Source of the DNA: Polaribacter porphyrae | GTDB taxonomy: Bacteria; Bacteroidota; Bacteroidia; Flavobacteriales; Flavobacteriaceae | Assembly (NCBI RefSeq): GCF_002954685.1 | Contig: NZ_MSCN01000001.1 | Span: 3,761,977-3,825,976 of the forward strand | Length of the DNA: 64,000 bases | Direction of reading: 5' to 3' | Shown here: in pieces, positions 16,639-25,494 of the stretch | How the letters are laid out: each line of letters opens with the position of its first letter | Numbering within the stretch: position 1 is the first letter of the stretch | Translations under genes and position numbers: made by a program | Notes under the pieces: generated by a model | Told to the model about the DNA's origin: nothing | The model's input: the letters and a program-made list of their open reading frames with translations, nothing else | Databases searched by the model: none

Positions 16639-18171
16639 CTATTTATTGTTCTTCGGAAAATTAATTGTAAATACTGTGCCTTTTTCGAGTTCACTTTGTA
16701 CAGTTATGGTACCTAAATTCATTTCTGTAAATTCTTTACACAATTGTAAACCTAGTCCAAAACCTTTTTCACCACTTGTGCCAGAAGTACTTTTAAAATT
16801 TGTTTTTTCAAAGAAACGCTCTATTTTATTTAACGGAATTCCATCTCCTTGATCACTTACAGAAATAGAAAAACTAGTAGTTGTTTCTTCAGAAGTTACT
16901 TTAATACAACTGTTTTCTTTGGTAAATTTAATAGCATTACTTAACAAATTTCTTAAGATTGTGGAAACAGCATTGCTATCTGCAAACAACTTTCCAGAAG
17001 TAATTTTATTTTTAATCTCAACATTTTTTGCATCTGCTAGAGATTTGTACAAAGCTATATTTTCTATAACTAGTTGAGTTACGTCAATATTTTTTGGATT
17101 ATATGGTATTCTATTCGTTTGTGATGAAGCCCAGTTTAATAAATTATTTAAAAGATGATTTAGTTGATCTATAGATTTATCAATCTGACTTCCCATTTCT
17201 AGCAATTTTTCTCGCTTGTCTTTTTTGATAAAATAATCTAATTTTTTACCTACACCTTGCAAACCAATCATTGGGCTTCTTAAATCGTGTGCAATAATGG
17301 AGAAAAACTTATCTTTTGTGGCATTTGCTTCAGACAATTCTGCAGTTCTTTCCTCTACTTTTTGCTCAAGTATAATTTTTTGTTCTTCTAAAAGTTTGGT
17401 TTTAAACTGTTGTTTTTCGAGTTCTTTTTCTGCGATTTCTATACGCATTCCTTTAATTCTGTAGGCAAGTGCAAAAGACAATAGCATTATTTCTAATGCT
17501 CCACCAATTTCCATAGAATAGTATATAAAAGGATTAATTGGTAGCCAACCTGCCCCTAACATAGTCATTAATACAAGCCCTAAAACATAAGGTATCCAAG
17601 CAATAATATAATATTTAGCAAATTTAAATCCTTTAGAATAAACATATATTGCTACCCCAATATAAGATGGAAATGATAGCAGAACAAGCCACCTACCAAA
17701 AGGGGTTACTTGCTCTAATGTTAAAAAAATACTTAAAAATGAGAGTAAAATGCTTAAGCCAGCAATTACCCACATAAATTTATCCAAACGTTTGTAATTT
17801 TCATTAAGTTTTAAAAAAACTGACGCAAATCTGCTCGAAAAAAACATACTTATTCCTGCAAAAGTGATATAAATCCAAGAATCTAAACCTTTATAATTTG
17901 GCCATAAAAATTGATCTCCTAATTTGTTAGTTGACACTGCTGTAAGAATAGAAAAAAGTGTGGTGGCTACATATAATAAATATGCTTTATCTCTTAATGA
18001 AAAATAAATTAACAGATTGTAAATAGCCATAACTATCATTAAACCAAAGAAGACACCTAAAATTAAACTTGGTAAATCTGTATTGTTTTTTAGTGTAACA
18101 ACACTTTCTGGGAGTTGTATATAAGTAGCAGTATTAAAATTATGCACTAAAAATGTTATAGACTTATACAT
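16639..18171 (-). CDS. 7TMR-DISM histidine kinase, N-terminally shortened (510 aa)
   Basis: The ORF opens with MYKSITFLVHNFNTATYIQLP, which corresponds to the very end of an extracellular DISMED2 domain, and goes straight into seven transmembrane helices (about 30-235). A coiled coil (about 240-285), HisKA with H at about residue 293 (SIIAHDLRSP), and a HATPase domain (NAIKF, DQGDGIP, GFGLGL) follow and look intact. A stop codon occurs five codons upstream in frame, and no signal peptide or sensor domain is present, unlike the two neighbouring DISM proteins. A 134-bp palindromic repeat lies about 60 bp upstream, so rearrangement may have removed the 5' part. It could be a truncated but translated kinase or a decaying gene. 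Confidence 0.8.
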   Translation of the reverse strand: MYKSITFLVHNFNTATYIQLPESVVTLKNNTDLPSLILGVFFGLMIVMAIYNLLIYFSLRDKAYLLYVATTLFSILTAVSTNKLGDQFLWPNYKGLDSWIYITFAGISMFFSSRFASVFLKLNENYKRLDKFMWVIAGLSILLSFLSIFLTLEQVTPFGRWLVLLSFPSYIGVAIYVYSKGFKFAKYYIIAWIPYVLGLVLMTMLGAGWLPINPFIYYSMEIGGALEIMLLSFALAYRIKGMRIEIAEKELEKQQFKTKLLEEQKIILEQKVEERTAELSEANATKDKFFSIIAHDLRSPMIGLQGVGKKLDYFIKKDKREKLLEMGSQIDKSIDQLNHLLNNLLNWASSQTNRIPYNPKNIDVTQLVIENIALYKSLADAKNVEIKNKITSGKLFADSNAVSTILRNLLSNAIKFTKENSCIKVTSEETTTSFSISVSDQGDGIPLNKIERFFEKTNFKSTSGTSGEKGFGLGLQLCKEFTEMNLGTITVQSELEKGTVFTINFPKNNK

Positions 18172-18228
18172 ATAAGATGCACCTTAAAAATTTAGGGCTA
18201 TCAGAAAAATAAATGATACAAAAAAAGA

Positions 18229-18362
18229 GCTGTCTAAAGAGTCTTTAAACCTGTCATTTAGACCTTGTGGAGAAATCTAAACTACTGAATTTTAATTGAA
18301 TAGATTTTTCGATTTCATTACATTTCGCTCTAAATGACAAAATTTAACTCTTTTCAGACAGC
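18229..18362. repeat. MITE-like 134-bp element with inverted ends
   Basis: Left end GCTGTCTAAAGAGTCT and right end AACTCTTTTCAGACAGC are imperfect inverses; inside them GTCATTTAGA and its inverse TCTAAATGAC are paired too. Total dyad arms are about 35 bp. No coding capacity. A half copy lies at 1109-1172. It separates the shortened kinase gene from the aminotransferase gene. Confidence 0.75.
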
Positions 18363-18391
18363 CCCTTAAATATAATAAAAATATTTAAGTA

Positions 18392-19579
18392 CTATTTTAA
18401 AGCTTCTTTAATTCTTTTAATAGCTTCACGAATTTGTAATTCTGATGCAGCATAAGATAATCTAATACAATTTGGTGTTCCAAAAGCATCACCTGTAACA
18501 GTAGCAACATTTGCTTTTTCTAATAAGAATAAAGAAAAATCGCTTGCGTTATTTATTGTAACTCCATTTATGGTTTTACCAAAAAAGTCAGAAACGTCTG
18601 GAAAAACATAAAAAGCACCATCAGGTACATTTACCTTAAATCCATTAATTTCTCTCAATAAATTAATAACAATATCTCTACGAGTTTTAAACTCATCTAC
18701 CATATATTGTATTTTAGAAACAGGTGCTAAAACTGCTGTTATTGCTGCTCTTTGAGCAATACAATTTGCACCAGAAGTAACCTGACCTTGCATTTTGTTA
18801 CAAGCCTTTGCAATCCATTGTGGAGCACCTATGTAACCAATTCTCCAACCTGTCATCGCAAATGCTTTTGCTAAACCATTTACAGTAATTGTTCTATCAT
18901 ACATACTTTTTATGGCAGCAAAACTAAATGGTTTTGAGTCATAATTAATATGTTCGTAGATTTCATCAGATAAAATATAAATCTGCGGATATTTTTCTAA
19001 AACAGCAGCCAATGCTCTATATTCTGCTTCACTATAAATAGTTCCACTAGGATTGTTTGGCGAGTTAAAGAAAATCATTTTAGTTTTTGGCGTAATTGCT
19101 GCTTCTAGTTGTGCTGGTGTAATTTTAAAATCACTTTCAATAGAAGAAGGAATTTCTACATAAGTAGCTTCACTCAATGTAGCTATTGCAGAATAACTTA
19201 CCCAATAAGGAGCAGGTAATAAAACTTCATCTCCTTTATTTAATAAAACTTGAGCTACATTAGCAATAGATTGCTTTGCTCCAGTGGAAACCACAATTTG
19301 ATTGGGTTTGTATTCTAAATCATTATCACGTTTAAATTTGGTGCAAATTGCTTCTTTTAATTCTAAATACCCATCAACAGGAGTATAAGAATTGTAGTTT
19401 TGATTAATGGCTTCAATTGCAGCATCTTTAATAAAATCTGGCGTATTAAAATCTGGTTCTCCTAAACTTAAACCAATAATATCTTTACCTTCTGCTCTTA
19501 ATTCTCTTGCTTTTGCTGCCATTGCCAAAGTCTGTGAGGTTGGTAGGCTGTTAATTCTGTCCGATAATGGATGTGACAT
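18392..19579 (-). CDS. Class I PLP-dependent aminotransferase, aspartate aminotransferase-like (395 aa)
   Basis: Fold-type I aminotransferase with the substrate-binding GLSLGEPDFNTP, the cofactor region STGAKQSI, FNSPNNPSG (conserved N), LSDEIYEHINY and the Schiff-base lysine in NGLAKAFAMTGWRIGYIG, and the C-terminal Arg in CIRLSYA. Length and motifs match the Bacteroidota aspartate aminotransferase subgroup, which interconverts aspartate/2-oxoglutarate and oxaloacetate/glutamate; specificity for other amino acids cannot be excluded. It lies 25 bp after the desaturase gene on the same strand, so the two may be co-transcribed, although their pathways are unrelated. Confidence 0.9.
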   Translation of the reverse strand: MSHPLSDRINSLPTSQTLAMAAKARELRAEGKDIIGLSLGEPDFNTPDFIKDAAIEAINQNYNSYTPVDGYLELKEAICTKFKRDNDLEYKPNQIVVSTGAKQSIANVAQVLLNKGDEVLLPAPYWVSYSAIATLSEATYVEIPSSIESDFKITPAQLEAAITPKTKMIFFNSPNNPSGTIYSEAEYRALAAVLEKYPQIYILSDEIYEHINYDSKPFSFAAIKSMYDRTITVNGLAKAFAMTGWRIGYIGAPQWIAKACNKMQGQVTSGANCIAQRAAITAVLAPVSKIQYMVDEFKTRRDIVINLLREINGFKVNVPDGAFYVFPDVSDFFGKTINGVTINNASDFSLFLLEKANVATVTGDAFGTPNCIRLSYAASELQIREAIKRIKEALK

Positions 19580-19604
19580 TTTACTGTAAGTTGTTTAGTT
19601 TTTG

Positions 19605-20696
19605 TTATACTAATTCAGGTTTTTTACCCAAAACACCCAAATGTTTAAAATGCTCTATAATTGCTTTTCTAGTAGTTTTGTATTCATTATAAGGTAAATT
19701 AAACTCTTTAGCTGTTTCTTTTACAATTTTAGCTAATTTACCATAATGCACATGAGAAATATGTGGAAAAATATGATGTTCAACTTGATGATTTAACCCT
19801 CCTGTATAAAAATTTACGAGCCAATTGCTTGGTGCAAAGTTACTTGTGGTATATAATTGATGGACTGCCCAAGTATGTTCTAAATTTCCTTCTTTATCTG
19901 GAATAGGCATTTCTGTATTGGGTACAATATGTGCCAGCTGAAAAACTAAACTTAAAATCATACCAGCAGTATAATGCATCACAAAAAAACCAATTAAAAC
20001 TTTCCACCAAGCAACATCTAAAACTGCAATGGGTAGTACAATCCAAAGTGCATAATAGGCAATTTTTGAAATGACTAATTTTGTCCATTCTGTTGTTGGA
20101 TTAGGAAACGTTCCATAAGAAAGCTTTCTTTTTAAATACCTACGCATTTGTTTAATATCTGTAGTTATTGCCCAATTTATAGTTAGCAAACCATATAAAA
20201 AAATAGAATAATATTTCTGTATTTTATGAATTTTCAACCATTTTGAATGCAAAGAAAAACGGATGATTCTACCAGCATCAATATCTTCATCATGATCTTT
20301 TACATTGGTAAATGTATGATGAAGCACATTGTGTTGTACTTTCCAGTTATATACATTCCCTGCTAAAATGTAAATGCTACTCCCCATCAATTTATTTACC
20401 CATTTTCTTTTAGAAAAAGATTCGTGGTTGGCATCATGCATTACATTCATTCCAACACCAGCCATTCCTATACCAGTAAGTATCATCAATAAAACCATGG
20501 TCCATTGAGGCATAGAAATAGTAAGTACCAAAATAAACGGAATTAAAAACAGGGAAAACATTAATATAGCTTTGCTATATAATTTCCAGTTACCAGTTCG
20601 TTTAATATTATTCTCTTTAAAGTAAGTATTTACTCTTTTATTTAAAGTTCTAAAGAACTTTGCTTTATCTACTCTAGAGAAGTTTATTGTTTTCAT
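19605..20696 (-). CDS. Membrane fatty-acid (acyl-CoA/acyl-lipid) desaturase (363 aa)
   Basis: Di-iron membrane desaturase with the three His boxes: HDANH (about residue 108), HNVLHH (about 143) and HQVEHH (about 305, the HxxHH box). Two hydrophobic hairpins lie between boxes (about 45-100 and 205-255). The HQVEHHIFP form is typical of front-end or linoleoyl-CoA-type desaturases. It introduces a double bond into acyl chains and so adjusts membrane fluidity, consistent with a cold marine habitat (inference). No fused cytochrome b5 domain is visible. A perfect TATTTTTG -7 element lies just upstream. Confidence 0.9.
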   Translation of the reverse strand: MKTINFSRVDKAKFFRTLNKRVNTYFKENNIKRTGNWKLYSKAILMFSLFLIPFILVLTISMPQWTMVLLMILTGIGMAGVGMNVMHDANHESFSKRKWVNKLMGSSIYILAGNVYNWKVQHNVLHHTFTNVKDHDEDIDAGRIIRFSLHSKWLKIHKIQKYYSIFLYGLLTINWAITTDIKQMRRYLKRKLSYGTFPNPTTEWTKLVISKIAYYALWIVLPIAVLDVAWWKVLIGFFVMHYTAGMILSLVFQLAHIVPNTEMPIPDKEGNLEHTWAVHQLYTTSNFAPSNWLVNFYTGGLNHQVEHHIFPHISHVHYGKLAKIVKETAKEFNLPYNEYKTTRKAIIEHFKHLGVLGKKPELV

Positions 20697-20714
20697 ATAA
20701 TGATGTAAAGATTA

Positions 20715-20722
20715 CAAAAATA
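20715..20722 (-). promoter_or_regulatory. -7 element of the desaturase gene
   Basis: TATTTTTG on the minus strand, 18 bp before the ATG at 20696; full match to TAnnTTTG. Confidence 0.55.
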
Positions 20723-20788
20723 AGCTATTTAAAATTGATGTAAATAATAAACGCTAAACTTTGTGAAGAATTGTAAACCTCAAATAAC

Positions 20789-20796
20789 TATTTTTG
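20789..20796 (+). promoter_or_regulatory. -7 element of rsmG
   Basis: TATTTTTG, full match to TAnnTTTG, 21 bp before the rsmG ATG; diverges from the desaturase promoter. Confidence 0.55.
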
Positions 20797-20817
20797 CAAT
20801 TCTAACTTTTACTATTG

Positions 20818-21447
20818 ATGGACATTATTCACAAATATTTTAAAAATTTATCAAAAGAACAAACTGAACAGCTAAATAAATTACAGGATTTGTATCAAGA
20901 TTGGAATTTAAAAATAAACGTAGTTTCAAGAAAAGATATAGATGAGTTGTATTTACGACATGTTTTACATTCTTTAGGGATTGCAAAAGTGATTCAATTT
21001 AAACCGAATGCAAAAGTGATGGATGTTGGTACAGGTGGTGGTTTCCCTGGAATTCCATTAGCAATTTTATTTCCAGAAACCCAGTTTCATTTGGTAGATT
21101 CTATTGGCAAAAAGATAAAAGTAGTAAATGAAGTTATTAAGGGTTTAGGGTTAGAGAATGTAAAAACTTCACATTGTAGAGTAGAAGACGTTAAAGATAC
21201 TTACGATTTTATTGTGAGTAGGGCAGTAGCACAAATGGAGACTTTTGTTAGGTGGAACAAAGGTAAAATCGCTAAAAAGCAAAATCACGATTTAAAAAAT
21301 GGAATTTTGTATTTAAAAGGTGGAGATTTATCAGAAGAACTTAAAAAATATACTTCAGCAACAATTTATGATTTACCTAACTATTTTGACGAGCCTTTTT
21401 TTGAAACTAAAAAAGTGGTGCATTTGCCTATGAAATTTAAGGGATAA
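20818..21447 (+). CDS. rsmG: 16S rRNA (guanine(527)-N7)-methyltransferase RsmG
   Basis: SAM-dependent class I methyltransferase. Residues 1-60 form the helical N-terminus with DWNLKINVVSRKD and LYLRHVLHSL; VMDVGTGGGFPGIPLAI (about 66-82) is the SAM-binding motif I; HLVDSIGKKIKVV follows, and VSRAVAQME is the typical late motif. RsmG adds the N7 methyl group to G527 of 16S rRNA, in the decoding region near the streptomycin site. The ATG at 20818 is preferred to the TTG one codon earlier. It converges with the DUF3667 gene, with 5 bp between their stops. Confidence 0.93.
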   Translation: MDIIHKYFKNLSKEQTEQLNKLQDLYQDWNLKINVVSRKDIDELYLRHVLHSLGIAKVIQFKPNAKVMDVGTGGGFPGIPLAILFPETQFHLVDSIGKKIKVVNEVIKGLGLENVKTSHCRVEDVKDTYDFIVSRAVAQMETFVRWNKGKIAKKQNHDLKNGILYLKGGDLSEELKKYTSATIYDLPNYFDEPFFETKKVVHLPMKFKG

Positions 21448-21452
21448 ATTTT

Positions 21453-22304
21453 TTAAAACTTAATTAAACCTGTAGCACCAGCAATAATACCTAATACAAC
21501 AGTAATAATTACAAACAAAATAAATAAAATAATTAGACCAATAAAAAATCTAAACAACTTTATAATATTTCTACCAATAGAGAGTTTGTAAAATCTACCA
21601 AAAGCATACATGTAGTAAACTATTGATATAAAAAAAGTTGCAATATATATTGTTGGGTGAATAACTATCGCAAAGAAAAAAGCTATTAATGTTATGTAGG
21701 TTGTAAAACCATAGATATAACCATTCATTACAATATGTTCTCCAAAATTATGAGGTTTCCAAAAAGTCCATTTACTTAAAACTGCGTAGATTAATAAAAA
21801 TACAAAGGTTAATAAGTTAAAATAACGTAGCATAAAATCCCACATGCTTTCCATTAAATCTAATTGAAATTGAGCAGTCTTTTTTTCAATTTTCAATTTT
21901 TTTACTTCTTTTTCAGATAAACCTTCAGTTTTCTCAACATCTTTTTCAGCAGCTTTTTTTAAATGTTCAATATTTTCTGAATTTACATTACTTTGAATCG
22001 CAATAAAATCATCAGCAAAATAATTAAAGATAATAAGAGACAAGGCAGCACCAACAGCCAAAAAAGCAAACGGATTTACATAACGTCTTCTAACTCCTTC
22101 TAAATATTCATTAAGAACATCTTCTGGGTGTGTTGCCATTTTTCTTATAGTTAAGAAAAAACGACTGTCTACTCCAAAATTTACAATAAAGAAATCTAAA
22201 AGTAAATTTTTAAAATCGATTCTATTCAAAACTACTTTTGCACCACAATTATTACAAAAATGGGCTTCTTTACTTAAAGGTTGGTTGCAGTTTTTACAAT
22301 TCAT
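21453..22304 (-). CDS. DUF3667 zinc-ribbon membrane protein (283 aa)
   Basis: N-terminal double-CxxC zinc ribbon (CKNCNQPLSKEAHFCNNCG), then the DUF3667 signature GVDSRFFLTIRKMATHPEDV...EGVRRRYVNPFAF, then a TM helix (about 75-95), a charged cytoplasmic or periplasmic segment rich in K/E (about 105-145) and four further hydrophobic helices up to the C-terminus. DUF3667 proteins are common in Bacteroidota and have no established role. The gene is followed on the same strand by nothing close and lies 43 bp downstream of the bestrophin-like gene, so co-transcription with it is possible. Confidence 0.85.
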   Translation of the reverse strand: MNCKNCNQPLSKEAHFCNNCGAKVVLNRIDFKNLLLDFFIVNFGVDSRFFLTIRKMATHPEDVLNEYLEGVRRRYVNPFAFLAVGAALSLIIFNYFADDFIAIQSNVNSENIEHLKKAAEKDVEKTEGLSEKEVKKLKIEKKTAQFQLDLMESMWDFMLRYFNLLTFVFLLIYAVLSKWTFWKPHNFGEHIVMNGYIYGFTTYITLIAFFFAIVIHPTIYIATFFISIVYYMYAFGRFYKLSIGRNIIKLFRFFIGLIILFILFVIITVVLGIIAGATGLIKF

Positions 22305-22347
22305 GATGCCAAAGATAAGAAACCAAATAGTAAGTTATATGTAGAAT

Positions 22348-23409
22348 TTACATCTGTGTATCATAAACTACAGGGAATTGAGCTGGAATTTCATCTGCAG
22401 TTTCTCCTAAATTTTGGCGTAAATCAATTTCAATACCTCTTGCAATAGTAGATATAGGAACATCATTTGCAGAACCTTCAAACGGATTTTCTCCTGTTCT
22501 ACCAATTTTTTCCATAGTATGAAAAATCCAAGCCACTGTTACGTAAAAAGGAACAGCTAGCCAAACAAAAAAACTACCAATAAAGCTATTAAATTTATTG
22601 ATTTCTTGACCAATTTCTGCAAATTGAGGAACTATTGCTAATGGTAAAACCAACACAAAAACCCACATAAAATAGTGATTTAAGGTTGCAAAGTGTCTAG
22701 GATAAGGAAAGTTTTTAATTCGTTCTGATTTTCCTTGAAGTGTAAATAATTCTTGAACAACAGTTTCTAAATTTAAAAATGAAAATTCCCATATTAATCC
22801 TTTTTCTTTCAAGTTTCTTAAGTGATGAGATTGTAAGTATAGCAATGCAGTTTGCTTGTTGTTTTTACTCAATACATATTCCATATCAGATTTTGATAAA
22901 TACGGTTCTAAATCTTTTTCTAAAGTAGTTTTCCATTCTGGAGGTTTAATCATTTTACTCCAATCTTGGTTCGCTTTTTCATTCATTATGGTTTCCCAAG
23001 GTTTATTGGTTCTCATAGAATGACGTAAAGCTGTCATCCAAGCAATATGTCTGTAAGTTAGGATTTGTATCTCTTTATTCAACTTCTTTTCAGTTTGTTT
23101 TTCGAAAGCATGTTCATTGGTAACCATATCTTGTACAAACATTCCAAAAGTTCTAGATGTATTTACGATACCACCCCAAATTTTTCTAGCCTCCCAAATT
23201 CGCCCATAAGCAGAATTATTCTGAAAACCAATAACAAATGCAACTGCTGTACCAATTAAAGCAATAGGTGTCCATGGAATTTTAAACCAATGCAAATCAA
23301 AGAGAAAATAAATAGCAACTGTTATGGTTATAATGATAAAAAACAAAATGGTCTCAAAACGTGTCCATTTTATCATATCCTTTACCTTAAAGACTTTTCG
23401 GGTGTACAT
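22348..23409 (-). CDS. Bestrophin-like anion channel family protein (353 aa)
   Basis: Matches the bacterial bestrophin (UPF0187/YneE) pattern: WTRFETILFF first helix, PWTPIALIGTAVAFVIGFQNNSAYGRIWEARKIWGGIVNTSR (the conserved pore-lining region; cited in pieces at about residues 44-85), a long helical cytoplasmic middle and a second pair of helices at about 250-300, ending ENPFEGSANDVPI, the typical late motif. Bacterial homologues form pentameric channels for ions. Direction and selectivity cannot be read from the sequence. Confidence 0.88.
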   Translation of the reverse strand: MYTRKVFKVKDMIKWTRFETILFFIIITITVAIYFLFDLHWFKIPWTPIALIGTAVAFVIGFQNNSAYGRIWEARKIWGGIVNTSRTFGMFVQDMVTNEHAFEKQTEKKLNKEIQILTYRHIAWMTALRHSMRTNKPWETIMNEKANQDWSKMIKPPEWKTTLEKDLEPYLSKSDMEYVLSKNNKQTALLYLQSHHLRNLKEKGLIWEFSFLNLETVVQELFTLQGKSERIKNFPYPRHFATLNHYFMWVFVLVLPLAIVPQFAEIGQEINKFNSFIGSFFVWLAVPFYVTVAWIFHTMEKIGRTGENPFEGSANDVPISTIARGIEIDLRQNLGETADEIPAQFPVVYDTQM

Positions 23410-23443
23410 AGATCTTGTTGATTTAACTGTTTAATATTACAAT

Positions 23444-25432
23444 TTATTTTTGATATAAAATAGCCATAGAAACAGCAGGAATCTTTATTTGATTTGAGAT
23501 TGATTTTTCTTCATCAAAAGAAAAATCATCATGTAAAACTGCGATATTCCAAGTTGTATTTAATTTGTAATTTATAGGTTTTGTATTCGAATTGTAAATA
23601 ACAAAAATATTTTTCCACGAATCATTATTGGTATTATTTTTAAGCTGATAAGCTACTAATCTATTTTCTGATTTTAAGAACTCCAAATTTTCTTGAACCA
23701 TTTTTGCAGTGGGCATTCTAAATGCAGGATGTTGTTTTCTTAACTTAATGAGATTTTGGTAATATGTAACTACATCAGCATTTTTTACTTTTAAACTCCA
23801 ATCAATTTGATTAATAGAATCAGGAGATTTATATGAATTATGTTCGCCAAATTTGGTACGCATCATTTCTGAACCTGCATGCAAAAAAGGTGTTCCTTGT
23901 GATGTTAAAACAATAGCTGTTGCCAACTTATGCATCGCTTTTAGTTTCTTTGCTGATGCTTTTGGTTGCGAAATTTTAAGTTTGTCAAACAATGTGTGAT
24001 TATCGTGACAAGAAACATAATTTATGGCTTGCCAAGGTTCGTTCGCCCATGGTTCATTAGAATAATTTACGTTTTTGTAATTTATTTGTGGATGTTGTAT
24101 TGAACCTACTATTCCGAATTTGATAGATGCTGACGTATCTTTTGCACCACTTACAAAACCTGTACTTTTATCCTCAAAAACAGAACCTTTGATTGCATCT
24201 CTAATATCATCAGAAAAAGCTGCAATTTTTAGCATCTGTTTGGTGTGTTTTTTTAAAGCTCTTTTTGGTTCAGGAAGTGGCGAATCTCCTGCAGTCCAAC
24301 CTTCTCCGTAAATAAGTGCATTTGGGTTGATTTGTTTGACTTCATAAGCCAATAAATTCATAGTTTCAACATCATGAATGCCCATCAAATCAAATCGAAA
24401 ACCATCTAAATGATATTCTTCTAACCAATATTTAACAGATTCAATCATAAATTTTCGCATCATTTTACGCTCTGAAGCTGTTTCATTACCACAAGCAGCA
24501 GCATCAGAATAAGTACCATTTTCTTTAAATCTATAATAATATTCAGGATTCTCTAAATTGAAGTTCGAGGTTTCAGTTCTTCCTGTATGATTGTAAACTA
24601 CATCTAAAATTACACCAATATTAGCATCGTGAAACGCTTTTACCATCGTTTTAAATTCTTTAATTCGTACTTCTGCATCAAAAGGATTTGTGGAAAATGA
24701 ACCTTCTGGAACATTATAGTTTTTTGGGTCATAACCCCAATTGAATTGTGGTTTGTCTAAATTGGTTTCATCAATGGAATAATGGTCAAAAGTGGGTAAT
24801 AAATGAACGTGAGTGATTCCTAGTTCTTTAATGTGATCTATTGCAGTTGCTACATTTAAGCTACTTTTTGTTCCTTTTTCAACTAAACCTAAATATTTGC
24901 CAGCAAAACTAGAATTTGCTTGTTGTTGAATGGTAATATCTCTAATATGCAATTCATAAATAATAGCATCATTTGGTGATTTTAGTTTCACATGTTTATC
25001 TTCTTTCCATCCAGTAGGGTTGGTAGTTTCAAAATCTAAAACCATAGCTCTGTTTCCATTTACGCCAACTGCTTTTGCATAAATTCCTGGAGTTTCTGCA
25101 TTCCAATTCTCATTAATGTAAGTTTGATATGTGTAGTAAATTCCGTTTAAATCTTTGTTGATAGTTTTCGACCAAACACCATTAGTATCATCTTGTAAAA
25201 CATGTGTTTCAAAAACAGTAGAATTATTGCCTGTTTTGTATAAATTTAGTTTTACAGCTGTGGCTTTAGGAGACCAAATTTTAAAAGTTGTAGCATCTTT
25301 AGAATATGTTAACCATAAATTTTTATCAGTAGTTGGATAATCATCAAAAGATGAAAAAACAGTTTGTCTTTTAGAGCAAGAAATCATCAGCATCAGTAAA
25401 AATAAAAAAGGTAAAACTTTATGAACTTTCAT
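23444..25432 (-). CDS. pulA: Type I pullulanase, GH13 lipoprotein (662 aa)
   Basis: Lipoprotein signal (FLLMLMISC, Cys at about 19). A CBM48-like beta domain (about 35-130, FKIWSPKATAVKL) precedes the GH13 barrel. Pullulanase signature YNWGYDPKNYNVPEGSF is present as NWGYDPKNYNVPEGSFST; the nucleophile Asp is in GFRFDLMGIHD, the acid/base Glu in IYGEGWTAGD, and the third Asp in VSCHDNHTLFD. A C-terminal beta domain follows. The enzyme cleaves alpha-1,6 branches in pullulan, glycogen or starch, probably on the outer membrane or in the periplasm. No susC/susD genes are adjacent, so it is not part of a visible polysaccharide utilisation locus here. Confidence 0.9.
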   Translation of the reverse strand: MKVHKVLPFLFLLMLMISCSKRQTVFSSFDDYPTTDKNLWLTYSKDATTFKIWSPKATAVKLNLYKTGNNSTVFETHVLQDDTNGVWSKTINKDLNGIYYTYQTYINENWNAETPGIYAKAVGVNGNRAMVLDFETTNPTGWKEDKHVKLKSPNDAIIYELHIRDITIQQQANSSFAGKYLGLVEKGTKSSLNVATAIDHIKELGITHVHLLPTFDHYSIDETNLDKPQFNWGYDPKNYNVPEGSFSTNPFDAEVRIKEFKTMVKAFHDANIGVILDVVYNHTGRTETSNFNLENPEYYYRFKENGTYSDAAACGNETASERKMMRKFMIESVKYWLEEYHLDGFRFDLMGIHDVETMNLLAYEVKQINPNALIYGEGWTAGDSPLPEPKRALKKHTKQMLKIAAFSDDIRDAIKGSVFEDKSTGFVSGAKDTSASIKFGIVGSIQHPQINYKNVNYSNEPWANEPWQAINYVSCHDNHTLFDKLKISQPKASAKKLKAMHKLATAIVLTSQGTPFLHAGSEMMRTKFGEHNSYKSPDSINQIDWSLKVKNADVVTYYQNLIKLRKQHPAFRMPTAKMVQENLEFLKSENRLVAYQLKNNTNNDSWKNIFVIYNSNTKPINYKLNTTWNIAVLHDDFSFDEEKSISNQIKIPAVSMAILYQK

Positions 25433-25494
25433 GTCATTTGGTTTTGATTGAAAGCAGAAAGTTCATCAATTTTTAATAACCTACCAAATAAGTT

